This document shows, piece after piece, positions 1 through 6,292 of a DNA stretch of 36,283 nt. The number at the start of each line of letters is the position of its first letter. Position 1 is the first letter of the stretch. A program made the position numbers and the translations under genes. The notes beneath the pieces are model-generated. The model was not told the origin of the DNA. It did not search any database and was given only the letters and a program-made list of their open reading frames with translations. The stretch comes from Rhodoplanes serenus (GTDB taxonomy: Bacteria > Pseudomonadota > Alphaproteobacteria > Rhizobiales > Xanthobacteraceae). The stretch lies in the NCBI GenBank assembly GCA_945893145.1, contig CAMDDZ010000058.1, positions 1-36,283 on the forward strand, written 5' to 3'.

Positions 1-58
1 CGGCTCACTGCGTTCGCCGACCTCTCCCCGCACGCGGGGAGAGGTGACCGGAACAAGC
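1..58. repeat. Palindromic repeat inserted in frame in uvrD
   Basis: A perfect inverted repeat with 11-bp arms lies at 21-31 and 34-44 (CCTCTCCCCGC and its complement, 2-bp loop), flanked by GC-rich sequence reading CACTGCGTTCGCCGA on one side. I recall this sequence type as a dispersed intergenic palindromic element of Bradyrhizobium-related genomes. Here it sits inside the helicase gene in an open frame. The left boundary is outside the window. Confidence 0.6.
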
Positions 59-897
59 GGCGAGGCGCTCGGCCGCTGCGCAATCAGCCGCAGCCAGAGA
101 TACTGCGCCACGTTGGTGTCCTGATATTCGTCCACCAGGATGTACTTGAAGCGCTGCTGGTATTGCCGGAGCACCTCCGGCTGCTCGCGGAACAGCCGGA
201 TGTTCTCCAGCAGCAAGTCGCCGAAGTCGGCCGCGTTCAAAATCTTCAGCCGCTCCTGATAGGCCTCGTAGAGCTTTTTGCCGCGGCCGTTGGCGAACAC
301 CGCGGCCTCGCCCGGCGGCACTTGCGCCGGCACCAGCCCGCGATTCTTCCAGTGGTCGATCAGGCCGGCCAGCACGCGCGCGGGCCAACGCTTCTCGTCG
401 ATGTTCTCGGCTTGCAGCAGCTGCTTGAGCAGGCGGATCTGGTCATCGGTGCCCAGGATGGTGAAATCGCTCTTCAGCCCGATCAGCTCGGCGTGGCGGC
501 GCAGGATTTTCACGCCGATGGCATGGAAGGTGCCGAGCCAGGGCATTCCTTCCACGACCTGGCCTACCATGGAGCCGACGCGCAGCTTCATCTCGCGCGC
601 CGCCTTGTTGGTGAAGGTGACGGCGAGGATTTCGGCCGGCCGGGCGCGGCCCATGCTGAGAATGTGCGCGATGCGGGTGGTCAGCACGCGGGTCTTGCCG
701 GTTCCAGCGCCGGCCAGCACCAGCACCGGCCCGTCGATGGTCTCGACCGCGAGCCGCTGTTCGGGGTTCAGATCGTTGAGATAGGCGGCGCCGCCGCTAC
801 GCCCGGCAAGCGCACGCGCCGCGATCCCGCCGGGCGCAGGCGCCGGGGCGTCGGCAGCATCGATCAAGGTGCGCTTTGCGGGGTCAACCAAGGCCAA
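1..897 (-). CDS. uvrD: UvrD/PcrA-type ATP-dependent DNA helicase (3' part outside window)
   Basis: Superfamily 1 DNA helicase of the UvrD/PcrA/Rep group, which unwinds DNA in excision repair and removes recombination intermediates. The N-terminal ~299 residues are present. The minus-strand frame shows LNPEQRLAVE (Q motif), the Walker A loop AGAGTGKTR, the motif Ia region TFTNKAAREM, GTFHAI and motif II (Walker B) ILVDEYQDTN. Right after the segment QYLWLRLIAQ, where the family continues to motif III, the frame runs into a palindromic repeat and stays open to the window edge (reading SPRVRGEVGERSEP), so the element appears translated rather than disruptive. There is no ATG between the upstream in-frame stop (925-927) and the helicase core, so the start is one of several TTG codons (909, 897 or 891); 897 is a guess. 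The family call is secure; uvrD rather than pcrA naming is convention. Confidence 0.9.
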   Translation of the reverse strand, partial: MALVDPAKRTLIDAADAPAPAPGGIAARALAGRSGGAAYLNDLNPEQRLAVETIDGPVLVLAGAGTGKTRVLTTRIAHILSMGRARPAEILAVTFTNKAAREMKLRVGSMVGQVVEGMPWLGTFHAIGVKILRRHAELIGLKSDFTILGTDDQIRLLKQLLQAENIDEKRWPARVLAGLIDHWKNRGLVPAQVPPGEAAVFANGRGKKLYEAYQERLKILNAADFGDLLLENIRLFREQPEVLRQYQQRFKYILVDEYQDTNVAQYLWLRLIAQRPSASPLVPVTSPRVRGEVGERSEP

Positions 898-932
898 ACC
901 GGTCCACAAGCCTGTCTGTAAGAATCACAGAC

Positions 933-967
933 AGAAAATGGCACTCGCGGTGCGGTTTTACGAGGGG
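933..967 (-). promoter_or_regulatory. Conserved upstream element, copy 1 (before uvrD)
   Basis: A stretch of about 35 bp that recurs at 1527-1561 with about 29 identical positions; most differences are transitions. On the minus strand it contains GAGTGCCATTTTCTG and lies about 25-40 bp upstream of the candidate uvrD starts. Copy 2 is at a similar distance from the next minus-strand gene. The shared placement suggests a promoter or regulator-binding site. The function is inference. Confidence 0.35.
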
Positions 968-987
968 AAGCGCACAGAACAGGGCCT

Positions 988-1488
988 TCAATCGCCCGAT
1001 GGCTTGCCGGTTTCGGGGCCGCTGTAGCGCTGGTCGATGCCAAGCCCGAGTTCCTCCATCTCGGCCTTCAGCAAAGGGGCGCCGTGCCAGACCACCGGCA
1101 CGCCGCCCGGAATGGCCGCCACCGTGATGGCCTGGAACACCTCGCGCGGCGTGGCGCCGGCGAGCAGCGCGCGCCGGATGTGAACGCGCGCGCCATGCAG
1201 CTTGCCCTGGGTCAGCAGCACGCCGGTGATGACGAACTCCATCACGGAACGGGGAATCGCTGCGTCCTTCCGCGAAATGGTCCAGGTCGAGTAGTAGTTT
1301 TTCAGCGCGAGGAAATATTCGGGATCGAGCGCCATCGTCGCGGTATGGCCGGGATGCACCACGCCAAGCGTCTCGCGGGCGAATTCCTCCGCGACCGCCG
1401 AGCCCTTGGGGTCTGCACTGGGCATAGCCGGCGCATCGGCCGTGCCAAACAGCTCGCGATTGAATTGTTCGGTCAGCTTGTCGGCCAT
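988..1488 (-). CDS. Carboxymuconolactone decarboxylase family protein
   Basis: A 166-residue protein of the CMD/AhpD superfamily, small all-helical proteins that act as decarboxylases or, when they carry a CxxC pair, as peroxidase-linked disulfide reductases. The core runs from about residue 70 to 150: SVMEFVITGVLLTQGKLHG, then VHIRRALLAGATPREVFQAI. The CxxCxxH redox motif of AhpD is absent, so a decarboxylase-like or ring-cleavage-associated role fits better than alkylhydroperoxidase activity. The ATG has a good ribosome site (GGGAGG, 5-6 nt spacing). It stands alone between uvrD and the P450 operon with its own upstream element. The substrate cannot be read from sequence. Confidence 0.8.
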   Translation of the reverse strand: MADKLTEQFNRELFGTADAPAMPSADPKGSAVAEEFARETLGVVHPGHTATMALDPEYFLALKNYYSTWTISRKDAAIPRSVMEFVITGVLLTQGKLHGARVHIRRALLAGATPREVFQAITVAAIPGGVPVVWHGAPLLKAEMEELGLGIDQRYSGPETGKPSGD

Positions 1489-1526
1489 TGTTGCCTCCCT
1501 GTGCGGACGCCCGCCTTACGCTATAG

Positions 1527-1561
1527 AAAATGACACTCGTGGCGAGGCTTTGCGAGGGGCG
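1527..1561 (-). promoter_or_regulatory. Conserved upstream element, copy 2 (before the CMD gene)
   Basis: Diverged direct copy of 933-967. On the minus strand it carries GAGTGTCATTTTCTATAG and ends about 39 bp before the ATG of the CMD-family gene at 1488. The TATAG at its end could be part of a -10 box. Its relation to copy 1 is visible in the sequence; the promoter role is inferred from position. Confidence 0.35.
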
Positions 1562-1641
1562 GCCGGATCTGGAATGAGGATAGTGGCTGCAGAATTGGAA
1601 CTGGAGCTGGAGCGTCAACCCTCCGAACGCTAACGATCACG

Positions 1642-2898
1642 CTAAGGCAGATACTCAACCGAAAGCGTGTCGGCAAAAGCGCCGCGTTTGGTCAGGTGCC
1701 CGGCGCGGCCTGGTGCGCGCCGGAACTTGTCCTTTTTCAGGAGCGGCTTGAGCATCAAAGGCAACAGGGCCTGATTGATGTGGATGCCGAAGCACGTATG
1801 CATGCCAAAACCGAAATGCATGTACTCGTGCGGCAGGCGCCTGGGGTTGAAACGCCGCGGCTCTGGAATGCGCCGTTCGTCCATCATCGCCGAGCTGAAG
1901 GCGACGAGCACCGATGTCCCTTTGGCGACTTTGGTGGCGCGCGGCGTGGCGGCGGCGATGGTCCGATCGACTGCCGCAATCCGCATCAGGCCGGGCGCCA
2001 GCGGATCGAAGCGCATGGCTTCGAACAGATAGCCGGCGAGCAGCTTGTCGTCGTTGTCTTTTGCCGCTTGTTGCGCTTCCGCCAGGATAGCGGGGCGCCG
2101 CAGCAATTGCTCGAGCGCCTGGGGAACGACCATCGGCGGTTGCGGCAATCCGCCGACCACAAATCCGATCAGCGCGGAGCGAATGTCGTCGTCAGAAAAT
2201 CCCGGTTCGCCCTGCGCCTGCTTGTCGATGCAGCGGCCGAGCACATCGTCCTTGGAGCCCCTGGATTTCTTGCGCTCGTCGATCAGGTTCTGGATGTGCG
2301 CCTGCATGGCCGGTGCGATCACGTCGACTTCCTTGCGTAGCACAGGATCGTTGCCGGGATCGGCGAACTGAAACTCGAACAAGCGGGTGGCCCAGACGCG
2401 CATGTCGGCGCCGGGCGGGTCGGGAGTGCCGAAATAATCGCACAGCACGTCGAACGTGACCTGGCGCACCAGCGCGTCCACCACCTCGATCCGGCCGCCG
2501 GCCTTGGCGACGGCTTGCTCGGCCGCCGCCAGAACCGCCGGCACGAGCCGCACCGGAATGTCTGCCGGCCGCACCACGGTTCGCATCGCGTCGGTCGCAC
2601 GGTTGTGTTGGGCGTCATCATCTATGCCGAGGAAGAACTGAGGCTTGCCCATAATCACTTCAAGCTTGGCCTGATAGGTGACCGAAAACTTGCTGTTGGA
2701 CGCGAACACCTCTTTGACATCGTCATAACGGGTCACGGCGGCGAACTTGCCGAAATGCGGGATGGGCCAAACCGCGCGCAGCAGGCGGAAGACCGTGCCG
2801 ACGTGCGCCATGGCCCAATTCATCAGCCACGCCTTGATACGGCTCTTGATGTCGCTCGGGGGCGGACGCAGGACGTCGGTGCTCGTCATGGCGATCAC
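1642..2898 (-). CDS. Cytochrome P450
   Basis: Heme-thiolate monooxygenase family protein of 418 residues, no signal peptide or anchor, so cytoplasmic. The heme-binding loop FGFGMHTCFG places the axial cysteine near residue 369; the K-helix ExxR is EAMR (about residue 294). The I-helix reads FVVGGLPQPP where most P450s have an A/GGx(D/E)T acid-alcohol pair, so the usual proton-delivery residues appear to be missing. It is the last gene of a three-gene operon with a DyP peroxidase and a membrane protein. The GTG start at 2898 overlaps the peroxidase stop by 4 nt; an ATG at 2889 is an alternative. No ferredoxin or reductase gene is adjacent. Substrate unknown; peroxide-driven chemistry is only an inference. 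Confidence 0.92.
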   Translation of the reverse strand: MIAMTSTDVLRPPPSDIKSRIKAWLMNWAMAHVGTVFRLLRAVWPIPHFGKFAAVTRYDDVKEVFASNSKFSVTYQAKLEVIMGKPQFFLGIDDDAQHNRATDAMRTVVRPADIPVRLVPAVLAAAEQAVAKAGGRIEVVDALVRQVTFDVLCDYFGTPDPPGADMRVWATRLFEFQFADPGNDPVLRKEVDVIAPAMQAHIQNLIDERKKSRGSKDDVLGRCIDKQAQGEPGFSDDDIRSALIGFVVGGLPQPPMVVPQALEQLLRRPAILAEAQQAAKDNDDKLLAGYLFEAMRFDPLAPGLMRIAAVDRTIAAATPRATKVAKGTSVLVAFSSAMMDERRIPEPRRFNPRRLPHEYMHFGFGMHTCFGIHINQALLPLMLKPLLKKDKFRRAPGRAGHLTKRGAFADTLSVEYLP

Positions 2899-4427
2899 AA
2901 ACCTTGAAGGTAATCGAGGGCCGAGACGCTCGGCAGGAAAAAGTATTCACCGCCCGCAAGCTTGACGTAGGTTTCCACCTCGATCACGCGGCGCAGCGGA
3001 TCCTCGGGAATGGTCATGGGTCCTTTGGGGCCGACCAGCGGATCGGTTTCGTTGAACAGCGTCGCGAAGCTTGGGTTCAGCAGCCAGGTCTGCTGTACGA
3101 ACTCGAACTGCCGGGCGATGTCGGTGTTGAGACACATGAACAGCAGGCCGCGATTCTTTCCGTCGTCAACCATCCGGTCGGCGATTTTCTCGCCGTAGTT
3201 CCTGCCGCGCCGCATGATACGGTGATGGTTCGCGGCATCGAGCAAATTCGGTCCTGAGCGTGCGTCACGTGCCAATCCGTCACGCGGATTGGCACGGCGG
3301 ACATGCGAGCCGAACGGACAGCCGAAGCCGTAAGGATCGTTTGCCAAATATCCAAAGTTGTCGTTCTGAGGCGCCGTCACACCCGGAGGGCAGAGCACGC
3401 TGCCGTCGAGCTGGCGGCCGATGATGCGAGCGGCCAGCCAGTCTGCGGTAATCGCACTGGAATGCGGGCCTTGCTTTCGCATCGTGGCGGCCGCGCTCTC
3501 GAGCGAACTCCAGAACGCCGCGACATCCTGGCGAAGCTCACGCACCACAAGGTAGCTGCCGTTGAGCCCAAGATTGAGGTAGCCCTCTGGCGCTCCGTCG
3601 GCCCGTAGGGTCGACTGATCGGAAAACGGCACCAAGGGGCACGGCGCGATTTCATTGTTGTTGTGGAAGTTCGGATAACCGAGCAAGACATCCGCAAGCG
3701 GAATGCCGCGCCAGCGGTAGGTTTCATCCGCGTTTCCGGCCGGTGGCTGCAGATACGGCTCCGGTTGGAGCCTGCCATCGGTAAAGCCGAAGTGCTCGTG
3801 AGCGACGATTTCTTTGTCGAGTTTGTCGAGATTGAGGCTGAGCGGCAGGCGGTGAACGACAGTTACGCCTTGCGTGTTCAGATGCGTCTGCACCGACAGG
3901 GCCCAACGCTCAACGGCTCCCTCGTCCCAATCGTAAAGCAATAGCAGCGCGTGGACGGTTTTGGGCGATGCGGCAGGCGTGATGCTGGGATCCTCCGGCG
4001 GGACATTGCCGCTCCACTGCAAGCCTTCACGAACAATCGTGCCGCGAGTGGCTTCGTCGCCCAATCGCCGCCGCCGATCCTCCTGATGCATGCCCTCGCG
4101 GAACGGCGTGGTGAAGGTCTTCAGTGTCTCGTCGCTGAGTCCCATTCGCTGGAGACCAGTCCACGTAAACGCAATGGTCACGGCCTCCTCAAACAGGCCG
4201 TCGGCATTGTTAATCGGTCCCAACCCTTTCTTGATGGGCTCCAAGGCCCGAAGGCTCCGCAGCCAGCCACCGCCTGGACGATCTATTTGCAGGAACAGCG
4301 CTTGGCCCCAGGGGAGTTGGCTCAGTCCGCTGGCGACGAAGGATTGGATGTCCTTCCACTGCGGTCGCGTGAGCCCCCACTTGCCTGCGTCCGCTTCGCC
4401 TTTGGGCTTTACAGGTTCCGCGCCCAT
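2895..4427 (-). CDS. DyP-type heme peroxidase
   Basis: Dye-decolourising-type peroxidase of 510 residues, which uses H2O2 to oxidise a second substrate. Family hallmarks: the GxxDG motif GFTDG at residues 214-218 with the catalytic Asp, the proximal heme ligand region GSHVRRANPRD (His about 375), the distal Arg region HHRIMRRGRNYG (Arg about 406), and the C-terminal block GLLFMCLNTDIARQFEFVQQ. No Tat or Sec signal is present, unlike encapsulin-cargo or EfeB-type DyPs, so it should be cytoplasmic. The frame is open upstream, but MGAEPV at 4427 is the sensible start: it overlaps the previous gene by 19 nt, whereas the longer form would overlap by 160. It lies between the membrane protein and the P450, suggesting a joint oxidative pathway. 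Confidence 0.92.
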   Translation of the reverse strand: MGAEPVKPKGEADAGKWGLTRPQWKDIQSFVASGLSQLPWGQALFLQIDRPGGGWLRSLRALEPIKKGLGPINNADGLFEEAVTIAFTWTGLQRMGLSDETLKTFTTPFREGMHQEDRRRRLGDEATRGTIVREGLQWSGNVPPEDPSITPAASPKTVHALLLLYDWDEGAVERWALSVQTHLNTQGVTVVHRLPLSLNLDKLDKEIVAHEHFGFTDGRLQPEPYLQPPAGNADETYRWRGIPLADVLLGYPNFHNNNEIAPCPLVPFSDQSTLRADGAPEGYLNLGLNGSYLVVRELRQDVAAFWSSLESAAATMRKQGPHSSAITADWLAARIIGRQLDGSVLCPPGVTAPQNDNFGYLANDPYGFGCPFGSHVRRANPRDGLARDARSGPNLLDAANHHRIMRRGRNYGEKIADRMVDDGKNRGLLFMCLNTDIARQFEFVQQTWLLNPSFATLFNETDPLVGPKGPMTIPEDPLRRVIEVETYVKLAGGEYFFLPSVSALDYLQGL

Positions 4428-6037
4428 GTCTTGGCATCCTCGGCATTGTCGAACCGCACGCGGCGCAACCCATTGGCGACGGCGGCGTTGCGCTCGATCT
4501 GATTGACGGAATATTCGGTGTATGCGCTGAACCAGAACCGGCTCACGGTCATGGAATGGCGAGCCCAAGCTTTAAATAGGCGGCCATGGGTCGCGCCTTC
4601 CAGCAACAAGAAGCGCGCGGGAGGAAATCCCACGCCGTTCGCCCACGCGAGCGTGAGGCCAGAATGGGCTTTCTCGATGAAGTCATCGAGGTAGCTCTCC
4701 CAGCTGCCGTCGAAATTGCTTAAGAACAGCAGGCGGCTTTCGTTGCTGACGAGCGCCCAATGCGCAAAATGAATCGTGCGCATGTCACCGAGATATCCGT
4801 CGCGCGCGGTCACCCGGAGGAGCAGGCCGAGCCCGACAAGCCCGATGCGGATCAGAACTGCGCGCAACGCGCCCGGCTTGACCAGCACGAGACTTCCCAT
4901 GTGGTTCTGGACGATATGATCCTCGCTCTTCAGGATTTCGCGCATCAGCTTGTCGTTGATCGGCGGCTCGTCCTGGGACGGATCGCGGCGCTCCAGCCGC
5001 CGAAGCCACCACAAGATGGCCAGCACGCTGAACAGCCCGACGGCCAGCACCAGCAGCGCAGCCTTCAACATCTCGATGAAATTCGCTTTCAACGCCCCGA
5101 GGAAGGTCACGGGCGTCAAAAGCGCGAGGATGGCCGCGCCAATAAACGAGAAAACAAGCACGTAGAGAGTTAGACCGCAGATCCCGGCAATGGTTGCTTT
5201 CAGCTTGCCGCCCGGTGAAGCCGATTTCGGAATGAGCTGCCGCAAGTCGCCCAGATCGCCGATCGCGCGTGCGGCCATCGCCGCGGCCGCAAGCGATATC
5301 GCGATCGCTACCCACGAGTGGCTCACCAGCGCGAGCAACAAGCCCGGGATCGACAGGCAGAGCAGTACCGCCAACACCAGCCCGATCAGCCGCAGCCGGT
5401 CGGTCAGGTTTTCCAGCTTCGGAATTCGCGGCGACGCCGGTTCGTCAAGCCACGAAAATTTCGGACGCAATGCGGCGCGCAGTCGTTGATGGATTTCGCT
5501 GGCGGTAGCAGGCCGATATGGATTGGGGTTTCTGGTCTCCGCATTCATCAGCTCATCCTGGCACGCCACGAACAGCTCGCTCTCACGCAGGATGCGCGTC
5601 CGGTCGAGCCCCCGATTGCCGAGATGAAAAATCCTCGGTTTCACCATGTGGGCTTCGAGATAGGGCGCCAGCGGGAAGATGGAGTCGCGGTAGCTGATGG
5701 CGTCGTACACATCGCCTAGCGGTCCGGCGGGCCGCTTGCAGCAACGCAGCATCGCGCGAAGCGACGGGATTGCAGCTTCCAACTGTGCCCAGATTGGCCC
5801 GTCCAGGCCGTCAAAATTCGTCTCAATCACAAAAATCGGATCGTAGTCGGCAGCCTCGAAGATCGACATCGACATGAAATGCAGAGCTGGCGCGCGCATC
5901 TTCAGCCGATCGTATTTGTAGACAAAGTCCGGCGGCGGGCCTTCCTCTTCGGCCTTGAAATCGTCGATCAACTTTTGAAGAATCTCGATGCTATCGGGCT
6001 CGCCTTCGATCACGACGGTTCGGACCGTCTGCACCAT
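4409..6037 (-). CDS. Membrane protein with duplicated NFDG-motif domain flanking a TM block
   Basis: I do not recognise a named family. The 542-residue protein has a soluble N-terminal part (about 1-205), four or five hydrophobic helices (about 214-238, 241-257, 280-310, 324-345, 392-410), and a soluble C-terminal part. The two soluble parts share a pattern: LHF at 52 followed by FVIETNFDG at 69-77, and IHF at 422 followed by LFLSNFDG at 437-444, each then leading into an acidic amphipathic helix. This looks like an internal duplication. It is the first gene of the DyP/P450 operon, behind a promoter and a large inverted repeat, with a good ribosome site (GAGGGGG). It could anchor the peroxidase or P450 to the membrane, or bind heme or lipid substrate; both are guesses. 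Confidence 0.85.
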   Translation of the reverse strand: MVQTVRTVVIEGEPDSIEILQKLIDDFKAEEEGPPPDFVYKYDRLKMRAPALHFMSMSIFEAADYDPIFVIETNFDGLDGPIWAQLEAAIPSLRAMLRCCKRPAGPLGDVYDAISYRDSIFPLAPYLEAHMVKPRIFHLGNRGLDRTRILRESELFVACQDELMNAETRNPNPYRPATASEIHQRLRAALRPKFSWLDEPASPRIPKLENLTDRLRLIGLVLAVLLCLSIPGLLLALVSHSWVAIAISLAAAAMAARAIGDLGDLRQLIPKSASPGGKLKATIAGICGLTLYVLVFSFIGAAILALLTPVTFLGALKANFIEMLKAALLVLAVGLFSVLAILWWLRRLERRDPSQDEPPINDKLMREILKSEDHIVQNHMGSLVLVKPGALRAVLIRIGLVGLGLLLRVTARDGYLGDMRTIHFAHWALVSNESRLLFLSNFDGSWESYLDDFIEKAHSGLTLAWANGVGFPPARFLLLEGATHGRLFKAWARHSMTVSRFWFSAYTEYSVNQIERNAAVANGLRRVRFDNAEDAKTWARNL

Positions 6038-6066
6038 CGAAATCCCCCTCGAACCCGTGCAGCGGG

Positions 6067-6096
6067 ATTGTGGGCAATTGGTTGATTGATTGTCAA
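6067..6096 (-). promoter_or_regulatory. Sigma-70-type promoter of the membrane protein-DyP-P450 operon
   Basis: On the minus strand a perfect TTGACA (6091-6096) is followed after 18 bp by CACAAT (6067-6072, four of six matches to TATAAT). It lies about 30-60 bp upstream of the ATG at 6037. The -35 box is inside the inverted repeat at 6078-6108. Confidence 0.55.
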
Positions 6097-6108
6097 TCTA
6101 CCAACCAA
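6078..6108. promoter_or_regulatory. Large inverted repeat, probable operator
   Basis: Two 15-bp arms (6078-6092 and 6094-6108) around a single central T match at 13 of 15 positions; the outer seven bases, TTGGTTG/CAACCAA, are perfect. The repeat covers the -35 box of the DyP/P450 operon promoter and lies about 105 bp from the htpG promoter. Size and symmetry fit a TetR-family dimer site. No regulator gene is adjacent, so the protein that binds it would be encoded elsewhere. Confidence 0.5.
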
Positions 6109-6213
6109 CAGTTACGTGCTACCAATGGCGTCGGTGCACACGCGGCCGTCAGAGCATGGTGCCGCGGAGCGGTCCGGCAATGCCTCAAGTGCTTCGCGAA
6201 CGGGCCTGGCGGT

Positions 6214-6242
6214 CTTGAACCAAGAGGGCGCTGCTGCCATCT
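6214..6242 (+). promoter_or_regulatory. RpoH (sigma-32) type heat-shock promoter of htpG
   Basis: CTTGAAC at 6214-6220, 14 bp of spacer, then TGCCATCT at 6235-6242. This matches the heat-shock consensus CTTGAAA - about 14 - CCCCATNT at six of seven and six of eight positions. It would start transcription about 45 bp before the htpG ATG, as expected for this heat-shock gene. Confidence 0.6.
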
Positions 6243-6292
6243 GTGAACGCAAAAATCGCACAAAAAATCCCCAAAAAACGCCAGTGAGAACC

